Origin: Methyloferula stellata AR4
Lineage (GTDB): Bacteria; Pseudomonadota; Alphaproteobacteria; Rhizobiales; Beijerinckiaceae
NCBI RefSeq assembly: GCF_000385335.1
Contig: NZ_ARWA01000001.1
Location: 2,992,001 to 3,056,000, forward strand
DNA length: 64,000 nucleotides
Direction: 5' to 3'
Part shown: positions 1-7,697 of the stretch, piece by piece
Layout: the number at the start of each line of letters is the position of its first letter
Numbering within the stretch: position 1 is the first letter of the stretch
The notes under the pieces: model-generated
What the model was told of the DNA's origin: nothing
Seen by the model: the letters and a program-made list of their open reading frames with translations, nothing else
Database searches by the model: none
Position numbers and translations under genes: made by a program

Positions 1-171
1 CTGCTCCTGCTCCATCCAGTCCATGGTCGCAGCGCCGTCGTGCACTTCGCCGATCTTATGCGACTTGCCGGAATAATAGAGGATACGCTCCGTCGTCGTC
101 GTCTTGCCCGCATCGATGTGGGCCATGATGCCGAAGTTGCGGTAGTCCTGAATCGGATGACTGCGTGGCAT
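1..171 (-). CDS. fusA: Elongation factor G, N-terminal fragment (cut by window edge)
   Basis: Only the first 57 codons are in the window; the gene continues past position 1. EF-G is the GTPase that translocates tRNA and mRNA on the ribosome. The visible part has the P-loop [15 protein letters not shown] followed by [17 protein letters not shown], which is the switch I region of EF-G. The ATG (complement of 169-171) comes 35 bases after rpsG, so the order rpsL-rpsG-fusA is the conserved str operon. Confidence 0.95.
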   Translation of the reverse strand, partial: MPRSHPIQDYRNFGIMAHIDAGKTTTTERILYYSGKSHKIGEVHDGAATMDWMEQEQ

Positions 172-206
172 GTCGGAAATCCTTTCGAAGCTGAAGCTTC
201 GCTCCC

Positions 207-677
207 TTACCAGCGGTAATGCGAGAAGGCGCGGTTGGCTTCCGCCATCCTATGCGTGTCTTCCCGTTTCTTGACGGCATTGCCGCGATTGTTCGCGGCA
301 TCCATGATCTCGGCCGAAAGCCGGTCGACCATGGTCTTATCGTTTCGTCCGCGCGCGGCGGTGATGATCCAGCGGATCGCCAGAGCCTGACGGCGCTCCA
401 TGCGAACTTCGACCGGCACCTGATAGGTGGCGCCGCCGACGCGCCGCGAGCGCACCTCGATCGCCGGCGCGACATTTTCGAGCGCCTGCTTGAAGACGGT
501 AAGCGGCTCGCCGCGCGTCCTCTGCTCCACGACGTCGAAGGCGCCGTAGACGATCGATTCAGCGACCGACTTCATGCCGTCGTACATGATCGAGTTCATA
601 AACTTCGTCAGCACGACGTCGCCGTACTTCGCGTCGGGAATGATCTCCCGTTTCTCAGCCCTGTGGCGGCGCGACAT
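207..677 (-). CDS. rpsG: 30S ribosomal protein S7
   Basis: S7 (156 residues, the usual length) nucleates assembly of the 30S head and contacts mRNA and E-site tRNA. The start [10 protein letters not shown], the central [14 protein letters not shown] and the C-terminal [20 protein letters not shown] are typical of alphaproteobacterial S7. It lies 76 bases after rpsL and 35 bases before fusA, so it should be cotranscribed with both. Nothing is unusual. Confidence 0.97.
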   Translation of the reverse strand: MSRRHRAEKREIIPDAKYGDVVLTKFMNSIMYDGMKSVAESIVYGAFDVVEQRTRGEPLTVFKQALENVAPAIEVRSRRVGGATYQVPVEVRMERRQALAIRWIITAARGRNDKTMVDRLSAEIMDAANNRGNAVKKREDTHRMAEANRAFSHYRW

Positions 678-753
678 ATGTTTCGTTCCTGTCTTGACTG
701 TCTCTTGTCATGGCCTGGCTTGGCCCGGCCATCGGGTCAATTTCTACCACGGA

Positions 754-1125
754 TTACTTCGGCCGTTTCGCACCATATTTCGAACGGCGCTGCTTACGGT
801 TCTTGACGCCCTGCGTATCCAAAACGCCGCGCAGGATGTGATAACGCACGCCCGGCAGATCCTTGACGCGGCCGCCGCGGATCATGACGACCGAATGTTC
901 CTGCAGATTGTGGCCTTCACCCGGGATATAGCCGATGATCTCGAAACCGTTGGTGAGACGCACCTTGGCGACCTTGCGAAGCGCCGAATTCGGCTTCTTC
1001 GGCGTCGTCGTGTAGACGCGCGTGCAGACGCCGCGCTTCTGCGGGCAGGCCTGCATGTGGCGCGCCTTCTCGCGGTAGATTTTCTCTTGCCGCGGCTTGC
1101 GGATCAATTGGCTGATCGTCGGCAT
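754..1125 (-). CDS. rpsL: 30S ribosomal protein S12
   Basis: S12 (123 residues) sits at the decoding centre. The hallmark [12 protein letters not shown] and the loop [13 protein letters not shown] are intact. The lysines at 43 and 88, whose substitution gives streptomycin resistance in other bacteria, are both wild type, so a streptomycin-sensitive ribosome is expected. It is the first gene of the visible str operon; the promoter should lie in the gap above 1125. Confidence 0.97.
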   Translation of the reverse strand: MPTISQLIRKPRQEKIYREKARHMQACPQKRGVCTRVYTTTPKKPNSALRKVAKVRLTNGFEIIGYIPGEGHNLQEHSVVMIRGGRVKDLPGVRYHILRGVLDTQGVKNRKQRRSKYGAKRPK

Positions 1126-1619
1126 ATGTTTTCCGTATCCACTTAGGTCCGAGGGCTTTCACCCTCTCAAAATCTCGTTCGTCGGCGCATCTGGACGAAG
1201 TGTCCAAGAAACGCTTGTCGCGGCGGACCATCGCGATGACGCGAAATACCCGCCGTGCAAATCCCAAATCTCCGCAGATCCGGGGATACACACGCAAACA
1301 AATTGAGCGCCTTCGGCCCAAGGGCTTCCGGCGCTGCGCCAGGCAGAGGACCGCGAATATCGAGGTCGTGCCGCTGGTGATCCATGACGGCGCTTAAGCG
1401 CACTATGGATCAATGACGTTCGTTTGCTGAGGCCGACAGCGTTTAGATTTCACGGGATTTGAAGCGAGGCGCCTCAAATATGTTAGGAATCTACTGCCTG
1501 TCGAGAGCGGGCGGAACTTAATCAGACGAGCTTTGCGCGTCAACCCCTTGAGGGAGTTTTTATCTAAGCACGGCCGAACGTTCCGCAAGAGGGAGGCGCC
1601 CGGGGGCTTTTATGACAGG
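1126..1619. other. Intergenic gap between rpsL and the caspase-like pair
   Basis: About 490 bases with only short overlapping open frames that lack good ribosome-binding sites or recognisable sequence. It must hold the str operon promoter and leader, and the 3' end of the caspase-like transcript. I see no RNA gene or clear terminator hairpin. Confidence 0.5.
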
Positions 1620-3317
1620 CTAATGGGCCTCGCCAACCGCCCGCATCGGGGCGGCGGGATGCGGCGCGACGGCGAAATTACGCGTCGGGGCGACTCTAGG
1701 CATCTGCCTGATCTCCGCAGCCCTCGGCGGTCTCGGAAGCGCGCTCACGGCCGGCTCCTGCCTCAACGCCGGTAATTGTGTATGAGTCGGCTCTTCACCC
1801 ACATGCCGCTCGTCAAAATGCTCTGCCGGGTTTGGCAGCGCGTGCCCGAATTCCTGATTCGGGACCGCAGACGGACCGCCAAATCGCTCACCTGGGCGTT
1901 CGATCGGGCGCTGCGGCGCGAAATTCGGCGCCGCCAGAGTCCCAAGCCGGGTTACCGGGCGCGCATAGACCAAGGGGATCGGCGAAGGCGCCGGCAAATA
2001 GCCTTGGGCCCGCGGTTCGGGCGGCGGCAAATGCCGGAATTGCGGCGGAAGCGGCGGCAGGAATCGCTCCGGAGTCGGCGGCACACGCGCGTAATTCAAG
2101 CCGCTCGGGCCGCCCGGCGCGAAATCGGCATGATCGAGGATCACGCGCTCCTCTTCCTCCGGCGGTGCAAGGCCTTGGAAATCATAAGGATCAAACCGTG
2201 CCGGCGGATCATGTGGCGCCGCGGAACCGGCGAGCAGCCGGCCGGCGTCCGCCGCATGCGGCCCGTCTGGATAGCGCAGCATATAGCTCCAATAGGCATT
2301 GGGCGCATGGACGTGGCGGGCCCGATTCCAGGTTAAGGCTTCGCGCCGATGCGCGAGAAGGGCTCTCACACGCCCGCAGAGCGGATCTGCGGGAAAAGCC
2401 GCCAAAAACTCCTGATAGCTCGCGAGCGAATCGAGTTCGACCGCAGCGGCATAGGCATCGGTGGCGTCGGTAAAATCGTGAATGGGCTCGCCCTGAAGGT
2501 CGCCATAGGCTTCCGCCTCCGGCGGCGGCACGCCGTCCAAACCTGGAGGGGCGAGCAGGACAAGCGGGCTTGTCAGCTTCGACACGTTCCAGGGCACGAA
2601 AGCGCCATGCGTGACATCATTCACGCGCAGACGCGTGCGGGCAAAGACCTCGTCGATCGGCACGCCGCCGTAGCGCAGCATCTCGGCCAAGGCCTGAGCA
2701 TAGGCGCCGAACGTGCCCCTCTCCTCCGGCGCGGCCGTGCCGGGCGCGGCATTGAACGCATAAAGCGATCCGGCATCGACATCGGGCAAAGCGAGACCTG
2801 TGGCCAGAGCGCCGCCATTTGTCGGAAACACGTCGTCCCTCGCGGCATCCAGCACGACAATGCGGGCTCGCAGCTTCAGCGCGGCAAGGGCCTGCGTGAG
2901 ATCCGAGACCCTGATCGCTTGGACTGGAATATCGGCGGCACGTTGCAGGAAGGCGTCGACGGGAATGAAATAATTCTCGCCATCATATTGGAGCCCATAG
3001 CCCGACAAATAGACGAATGCGATCGCCTGCGGACCGGCCTCTTCGAGCTTCGTCCGAAAATCCTGAAATGCGCGGCGCACCGAATCCTGATCGAGATCGG
3101 CGGCGCCCGTCACATCGAAGCCCGCCTGGCGGAGCGTATCGGCGATGAGCGCGGCGTCATTGGTAGCCGTCGCCAAAGGCTTTTCATGATATTGCGCGTT
3201 ACCGATGACGAGCGCGTAGCGTAAATCGCCCGCTTGCGCGCGCGCCACGCCGGGCGCTGCGATCGCAAGCCCGATCATCATTAAAATTGCAACGATCCAT
3301 TGCGTATCGCGCATCAC
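1620..3317 (-). CDS. Secreted caspase-fold protein lacking catalytic His and Cys (pseudo-caspase 1)
   Basis: 565 residues. A signal peptide (about residues 1-28, ending VARAQA) precedes a peptidase C14/caspase p20 fold at about 30-260, recognisable by RYALVIGNAQY, FDVTGAADLD and GENYFIPVDA. In active caspase homologs the dyad is His in a SGHG-type motif and Cys in DACR. Here the two places read SGYG (Tyr107) and DAAR (Ala159), so both catalytic residues are lost and no protease activity is expected. The C-terminal half (about 330-565) is Pro-rich and low in complexity. The neighbour at 3563 is a paralog with the same substitutions. Prokaryotic caspase homologs with Tyr in place of His are a known class. 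Role unknown: perhaps a binding or scaffold protein in the periplasm. Confidence 0.85.
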   Translation of the reverse strand: MMRDTQWIVAILMMIGLAIAAPGVARAQAGDLRYALVIGNAQYHEKPLATATNDAALIADTLRQAGFDVTGAADLDQDSVRRAFQDFRTKLEEAGPQAIAFVYLSGYGLQYDGENYFIPVDAFLQRAADIPVQAIRVSDLTQALAALKLRARIVVLDAARDDVFPTNGGALATGLALPDVDAGSLYAFNAAPGTAAPEERGTFGAYAQALAEMLRYGGVPIDEVFARTRLRVNDVTHGAFVPWNVSKLTSPLVLLAPPGLDGVPPPEAEAYGDLQGEPIHDFTDATDAYAAAVELDSLASYQEFLAAFPADPLCGRVRALLAHRREALTWNRARHVHAPNAYWSYMLRYPDGPHAADAGRLLAGSAAPHDPPARFDPYDFQGLAPPEEEERVILDHADFAPGGPSGLNYARVPPTPERFLPPLPPQFRHLPPPEPRAQGYLPAPSPIPLVYARPVTRLGTLAAPNFAPQRPIERPGERFGGPSAVPNQEFGHALPNPAEHFDERHVGEEPTHTQLPALRQEPAVSALPRPPRAAEIRQMPRVAPTRNFAVAPHPAAPMRAVGEAH

Positions 3318-3326
3318 TCACCCTGA

Positions 3327-3368
3327 GCATGATCCCGAAATTGCAGACTTTTCGGAATGAGATCATGC
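3327..3368. repeat. Palindromic repeat, family B copy 1
   Basis: Imperfect inverted repeat with GCATGATC at 3327-3334 and GATCATGC at 3361-3368, and an inner stem around GCAGACTTTT. It sits just upstream of pseudo-caspase 1. A close copy lies at 41461-41503, so this is a dispersed intergenic element rather than a gene-specific site. Confidence 0.7.
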
Positions 3369-3525
3369 GCCAAAACAAATCCACGCCGGTGCCTTCTTTG
3401 TGGCGCGTCGGCCTGCCCAAGCAAGCGCCATCACGAGAGCTTGACTCGCAGTATCGGTGAAATCTCTACACGGCAGAGATTGCGCCAGGACGGATTTCAC
3501 GACGGATTTGCCGGAGCCCTAAGCA

Positions 3526-3558
3526 GGTTGGCTCGCGGATCTCCTCCGCGAGCCAACC
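3526..3558 (-). terminator. Strong hairpin downstream of pseudo-caspase 2
   Basis: Perfect 14-bp inverted repeat: GGTTGGCTCGCGGA at 3526-3539 and its complement at 3545-3558, with a 5-base loop. It starts 5 bases after the stop codon of the minus-strand gene ending at 3563. The tract after the stem is only weakly T-rich, so termination is likely but it is not a textbook intrinsic terminator. Confidence 0.65.
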
Positions 3559-3562
3559 CCAG

Positions 3563-5713
3563 CTAATGCTGTTCGCCGGGTTTTTCTTCCTTCTCGCCGG
3601 GCTTTGGCGGATGCGGGGGCACCGGCGGATGCGGCGGAGCCGCAGCGGCAGGTGGCGGCGGGGCCGGATGCGGAGCCGCGGGCGGCGGCGGGGCCGGATG
3701 TGGCGGCTCGACATGCGGCGCAGGCGGCGGGGGTGCCGGATGCGGTGGTTCTATATGCGGCGGAGGCGGCGCGGCGTGCGGAGGCTCGACGTGCGGCGCG
3801 GCGTGGGGAGGCTCCATATGCGGCGCGGGATGCGGCGGCTCCGCCTGGGGCGCGGCATGCTCCGGATGGACTTGTGGCGCAACCGCGCCTGGTCCGCCCT
3901 GCGCAGGCACGGGCAAGCCGTGGTTCGGCTCGGCGCTCGGATGCGGCTGCCCGGCTCCTGGCGGCTGATGTCCAGGCTCAGGTGCGGCATGCTCCGGATG
4001 GACTTGTGGCGCAACCGCGCCTGGTCCGCCCTGCGCAGGCACGGGCAAGCCGTGGTTCGGCTCGGCGCTCGGATGCGGCTGCCCGGCTCCTGGCGGCTGA
4101 TGTCCAGGCTCAGGTGCGGCATGCTCCGGATGGACTTGTGGCGCTACCGCGCCTGGTCCGCCCTGCGGAGGCACGGGCAAAGCATGGTTGGGCTCAGCGC
4201 CCGGATGCGGCCGTCCTTCGCCTTGCGGCCCGGGCGCGCCGTTGGGGGCTTGTGCATTCGGGACTTGCGCATTCGGGACTTGCCCGTTCGGATGCCCCGC
4301 GCCTTGCGGCTGATGTTCGGGCTCGCCTTGCGCGCCATTTAACTGTCTGAAGCTGCCGGCGCGCGAGGCCGGTTGCGCGAAAGGCAATGGCAGCGCCACG
4401 GGCCCGGGCAGAATACCAATCGGATGCGGTTCAGGCGGCGGCAGGCGCCTGAACTCGGGCGGCGGCGGTGCCAGGAAATAGGCCGGCGGCGGAGGCGCCG
4501 GAGCGTAATCCGGCCCTTCGAAGATAATTTGCGGCCGGTCGACAATGACATATTCATCGTCAGGGGGTGGCGGCAATCCTTGGAAATCGTATGGATCGAA
4601 ACGCGGCGGCGGTTCGAGCGCCACGGAGAAACCTATGAGACGACGGCGCGCGTCGAAGAAATGCGGTCCGCGTGGATAGCGCCGCATATAACTCCAATAG
4701 GCGTCGGGCGTATTGGCCATAACGGCCCTGTTCCAAGTCAAGGCTTCGCGCCGTGCGGCAAGAATGGCCCGCACCCGGAAGGCCAGCGGATCCGACGGAT
4801 AGACCTGCAAAAAGCCCTGATAGGCGGCGAGCGTGTCGATCTCGATGGCCGCTGCATAAGCCTCGTTGGCGTTCGGAAAATCCCGCATCGGGCGCGACTG
4901 CAAGGCGGCGTAATTTTGCGTCGGCGGCAAACCCGCCGCATCGGGACTTGCCGCGAGCAGAACGACCGGATGGGTTAATTTCGACACGTCCCATGGGACG
5001 AAAGCACCATGCGACAATTCATTCGCCCGCAAACGCACGCGCGCGAAAACGTCATCGAGCGGCACGCCGCCATAACGTAACATTTCAGCGAGCGCCCGCG
5101 CGTAAATGCCATAAGGGCCCTGCTCCGACGGCGCTATCGTTCCGGGAGCCGCATTGAAGGCGTCAAGCGACCCCTCCTCGACATCGACGAGCGCAAGCCC
5201 GCCGGCGAGCGGATTGCCTTTCACCGGAAACGGATTGGCCCGCGCCGCGTCGAGCACGAAGACGCGGGCGTCCAAACGCAATCCAGCAAGCGCATGGGTG
5301 AAATCCGATATCCTGATCGCCTCGATCGGGATATCGCTCTCGCGCTGCAAAGTGGCATCGACCGGAACGAAATAATTCTCGCCGGAGTATTGCAGCCCGT
5401 AGCCAGCGAGATAGACGAAGGTGATCGCGTGCGGGCCAGCCTCTTGGACTTTGGCCAGAAATTCCTTGAAGGCGCGGCGCACCGAATCCTGATCGAGATC
5501 GGCGGCTCCCGTCACATCGAAGCCTGCCGTGGTCAGTGTCTGCGCGATCAGCCCGGCGTCATTCGACGCCGTTGCCAGGGGTCCGCCGGCATATTGCGCA
5601 TTTCCGATCACCAGTGCGAGACGCGGCTCGCTTGTCTGCGCTTGCGCGGCCCAGGAAACGATTGACAATTCGACGGTCACAAAGATAGCAACCAGCAATT
5701 TTCTTTTTTTCAT
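3563..5713 (-). CDS. Secreted caspase-fold protein lacking catalytic His and Cys, with Pro/His-rich repeat tail (pseudo-caspase 2)
   Basis: 716 residues from the ATG at 5713, chosen because MKKRKLLVAIFVTVELS makes a clean signal peptide and AAGG lies just upstream; an ORF start 6 codons earlier is possible. Residues about 35-270 form a caspase p20-like domain closely similar to the neighbour at 1620. The catalytic positions read AGYG (Tyr instead of His) and DAAR (Ala instead of Cys), so it should be inactive. From about residue 430 the protein is Pro/Ala/His-rich, with a 44-residue unit repeated three times (containing AEPNHGLPVPAQGGPGAVAP) and then PPHPAP-type repeats to the end. Such a tail is probably extended and may span the periplasm or bind the envelope or metals; this is inference. 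A tandem duplication produced the pair. Confidence 0.85.
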   Translation of the reverse strand: MKKRKLLVAIFVTVELSIVSWAAQAQTSEPRLALVIGNAQYAGGPLATASNDAGLIAQTLTTAGFDVTGAADLDQDSVRRAFKEFLAKVQEAGPHAITFVYLAGYGLQYSGENYFVPVDATLQRESDIPIEAIRISDFTHALAGLRLDARVFVLDAARANPFPVKGNPLAGGLALVDVEEGSLDAFNAAPGTIAPSEQGPYGIYARALAEMLRYGGVPLDDVFARVRLRANELSHGAFVPWDVSKLTHPVVLLAASPDAAGLPPTQNYAALQSRPMRDFPNANEAYAAAIEIDTLAAYQGFLQVYPSDPLAFRVRAILAARREALTWNRAVMANTPDAYWSYMRRYPRGPHFFDARRRLIGFSVALEPPPRFDPYDFQGLPPPPDDEYVIVDRPQIIFEGPDYAPAPPPPAYFLAPPPPEFRRLPPPEPHPIGILPGPVALPLPFAQPASRAGSFRQLNGAQGEPEHQPQGAGHPNGQVPNAQVPNAQAPNGAPGPQGEGRPHPGAEPNHALPVPPQGGPGAVAPQVHPEHAAPEPGHQPPGAGQPHPSAEPNHGLPVPAQGGPGAVAPQVHPEHAAPEPGHQPPGAGQPHPSAEPNHGLPVPAQGGPGAVAPQVHPEHAAPQAEPPHPAPHMEPPHAAPHVEPPHAAPPPPHIEPPHPAPPPPAPHVEPPHPAPPPPAAPHPAPPPPAAAAPPHPPVPPHPPKPGEKEEKPGEQH
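3855..4250. repeat. Three tandem 132-bp coding repeats
   Basis: The motif GCATGCTCCGGATGGACTTG recurs at 3855, 3987 and 4119, exactly 132 bases apart. The first two units are virtually identical and the third has diverged. Each encodes 44 residues of the pseudo-caspase 2 tail. The length, a multiple of three, keeps the frame, so copy number could vary without breaking the gene. Confidence 0.9.
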
Positions 5714-5801
5714 GCAACACCTTAGTACCACTTCAACTAAGTGTGATTATTGAAAAGCTTTGTGGCTTAACCACGACCGATCAAGGCGCTGCAAAGGCGG
5801 T

Positions 5802-6479
5802 TCAAGCGCCGAGCGACGAAGTACCAAGTGACGAGGTACCAAGTGTCTGGGCGACCACCTGCTTCAGCATCGGCAAAATCTCCGCCTCGAACCAGGGATT
5901 GCGTTTGGCCCAACCGATGTTGCGCCAAGACGGATGCGGCAGCGGAATGATGCGCGGCGCTTGCCCGGCAAAATCGCGCCAATTGCGGATGATCTCGTCG
6001 AGCGTGATCTTTTTCGGCAAAGGCCGGCCGGCGCGCGCGAAATGGTAGTCTTGCGCGTAGCGCCCAATCGCCAAAATCGTCTCGATTTGCGGCATCAGGG
6101 CGAAGAGATCGTCATGCCAGGCGGCGCGGCATTCCGGACGCGGCGGCAGATCGGCTTTCTTCGCATCCTGGCCGGGGAAGCAAAATCCCATCGGAACGAT
6201 GGCGACTTGCGCGGTATCGTAGAAAGTCTCGCGCGACACATCCATCCATTGCCGCAAGCGATCGCCGGATGCGTCGTTAAAACTGATCCCGGTTGCATGA
6301 ACTTTCGTTCCGGGTGCTTGGCTGGCAACGAGCAATTTCGCCGTCGTCGAGACGCGCAACACCGGACGCGGCTCATGCGGCAAAGGGGTCTTCAGCGGCG
6401 CTTCGAGACAGATGCGGCAGGCTCTGACGCGGGTTGCAAAAGCCTCAAGTACTAGAGCGGGATGAGGAAAAGTGGACAC
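5802..6479 (-). CDS. Uracil-DNA glycosylase superfamily protein (Fe-S type)
   Basis: 225 residues. Enzymes of this superfamily remove uracil or other damaged bases from DNA to start base-excision repair. An N-terminal Cys-x2-Cys (ACRICLEAP), a central VASQAPG loop, two further cysteines about 16 residues apart (GFCFPGQ and RPEC) and the C-terminal PLPHPSWRN motif match the family 4/5-like group with a four-Cys iron-sulphur cluster. The start is a GTG at 6479 that lies inside a palindromic repeat, so the first ten or so residues are repeat-derived; I find no better in-frame start. The C-terminus ends in a tandem LGTSS repeat coded by a 15-bp duplication at 5816-5845. Confidence 0.85.
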   Translation of the reverse strand: MSTFPHPALVLEAFATRVRACRICLEAPLKTPLPHEPRPVLRVSTTAKLLVASQAPGTKVHATGISFNDASGDRLRQWMDVSRETFYDTAQVAIVPMGFCFPGQDAKKADLPPRPECRAAWHDDLFALMPQIETILAIGRYAQDYHFARAGRPLPKKITLDEIIRNWRDFAGQAPRIIPLPHPSWRNIGWAKRNPWFEAEILPMLKQVVAQTLGTSSLGTSSLGA

Positions 6480-6503
6480 CGGTTTTCCGTCCTATCCCGC
6501 TCT
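6454..6503. repeat. Palindromic repeat, family A copy 1 (first hairpin)
   Basis: AGAGCGGGAT at 6454-6463 pairs with ATCCCGCTCT at 6494-6503. The same core is found at 45788-45837 and, degraded, at 40376. The 5' end of the uracil-DNA glycosylase gene lies within it. Confidence 0.8.
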
Positions 6504-6517
6504 AAACTATGTGAATC

Positions 6518-6590
6518 GATCACGTTCATGATTTTGGATTAGTTCAAGTCAGGCAAGCGCGACTTGAACTAATCCAAAATCATCGTGATC
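6518..6590. repeat. Palindromic repeat, family A copy 1 (second, long hairpin)
   Basis: A 21-bp perfect inverted repeat beginning GATTTTGGATTAG (6530-6550 and 6561-6581) with a 10-base loop, extended outward by GATCACG/CGTGATC. A shorter relative follows the family A core at 45861-45899. It lies between two minus-strand genes and might attenuate readthrough into the glycosylase gene. Confidence 0.8.
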
Positions 6591-6603
6591 TATGACCGCG
6601 GGA

Positions 6604-7347
6604 TCAGAGATCAAACGTTCGGCCATCATAGGCGATCGTAAGGCCCGCCGCTTCCATCTCGGGGATGCGCGCCAGCGCCGTCTCGCCCAAATGGGTCAGG
6701 ACGGTTTGTTTGGCGGTGAAATCCGCGACATGCGATTTCAACGTCGGCCAATCCATGTGGTTTGGCACCGGCACATCGCCCGAATAGCACTCGACCAGAA
6801 AAAGATCGGCCCCGGCCGAAAGTTCGACGAGGCTTTCCGTCCAGCCGGTATCGCCCGAAAAGGCAAAGGTGCTGACGCCGTCGCTGAGCCTGACACCCGT
6901 CGCAAGGCCGCCCGACGGATGCAAGACCTCGAAGGTCTCGACCACCAGTCCCGCCACTTTCGACACGCGGCGGGCGAGGATCTCGTCGGCCTGCCAGGGG
7001 AAACTCCATTTGAATGTCATGGCACCTGGGAAAAAGGTCTCGAGCAAGGTGTCGAGCCGGCGCTTGAATCCGGGCGGCCCGATCATGAGGAGTGGCTTCG
7101 TCCGCCCGCTTACGAATTGGCAATCGAGCAGGAAAAACGGCAAGCCGCCGAAATGATCGCCGTGAAGATGCGAGATCACGATCAAATCGACATCGTTCAC
7201 CTTGAAGCCCAGCTTCTGCCAGCTCACGATCGATCCCGCGCCGAAATCCACGAGCGCCGTCCCGGCGCCGGAGTCCACGCGAATGCAGGTATGGGCCCGG
7301 CCGCCTGTTCCGAAGGCGTCGCCCGAACCGACGATCGTGACTTTCAT
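6604..7347 (-). CDS. MBL-fold metal-dependent hydrolase, RNase Z-like
   Basis: 247 residues of a single metallo-beta-lactamase domain. The zinc motif HLHGDH is present at about residues 60-65, with a second Asp in the SGDTGW loop and a C-terminal His in TVLTHLGE. The start MKVTIVGSGDAF and the overall layout resemble the ribonuclease Z/arylsulfatase-like branch. The substrate cannot be told from sequence; a phosphodiesterase acting on RNA or a small molecule is the likely range. It is cytoplasmic, with no signal peptide. It is followed by the glycosylase gene on the same strand after a palindromic spacer. Confidence 0.8.
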   Translation of the reverse strand: MKVTIVGSGDAFGTGGRAHTCIRVDSGAGTALVDFGAGSIVSWQKLGFKVNDVDLIVISHLHGDHFGGLPFFLLDCQFVSGRTKPLLMIGPPGFKRRLDTLLETFFPGAMTFKWSFPWQADEILARRVSKVAGLVVETFEVLHPSGGLATGVRLSDGVSTFAFSGDTGWTESLVELSAGADLFLVECYSGDVPVPNHMDWPTLKSHVADFTAKQTVLTHLGETALARIPEMEAAGLTIAYDGRTFDL

Positions 7348-7697
7348 TTCAGATCCCAGTCGCGGCGCCGGGCCGAGGCCTTCTGGCGGGACTTCGACGA
7401 TGCATTCTCGGGTGCAAAACTCATGGGAGAAACAAGCTGATCAAGGGCCGCGGTGGCGCTGCAGGGACGTCGCAATCCATCAAAGCTTCGTAAGATGGTT
7501 AACGCCGGGACGGAGAAATTAAAGGCCACAGCCCATTACCACTGTGTGGTAGCACACAAATCGGAGAGTGAAACCCTACTGACACAATCTCTAACGTAGA
7601 AAATTCGACCGAAGCTCTAAGCCCATCGTTAATCTTTATACGCGATGGTCTTTTAATCCTTTCCACAAGACCGACAATTGCGCAGGCCTGTCCAAAG
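7348..7697. other. Intergenic gap between divergent MBL and kinase genes
   Basis: 350 bases that should hold both divergent promoters. A 61-codon frame (7344-7529, minus) overlaps the MBL start by ATGA but resembles nothing I know, so I do not call it. The part next to 7697 is AT-richer. No hairpin stands out. Confidence 0.4.

Noticed and set aside
3855-4250. CRISPR-like regular repeats
   Set aside because: Units are 132 bp, contiguous and without spacers, and they code for protein repeats in frame.
1620-5713. Caspase-based defence or cell-death module
   Set aside because: Both proteins are secreted and lack the catalytic dyad, and no defence genes are near.
7344-7529. 61-codon ORF overlapping the MBL gene start by ATGA
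   Set aside because: No similarity that I recognise, unusual composition, and an equally open frame on the other strand.
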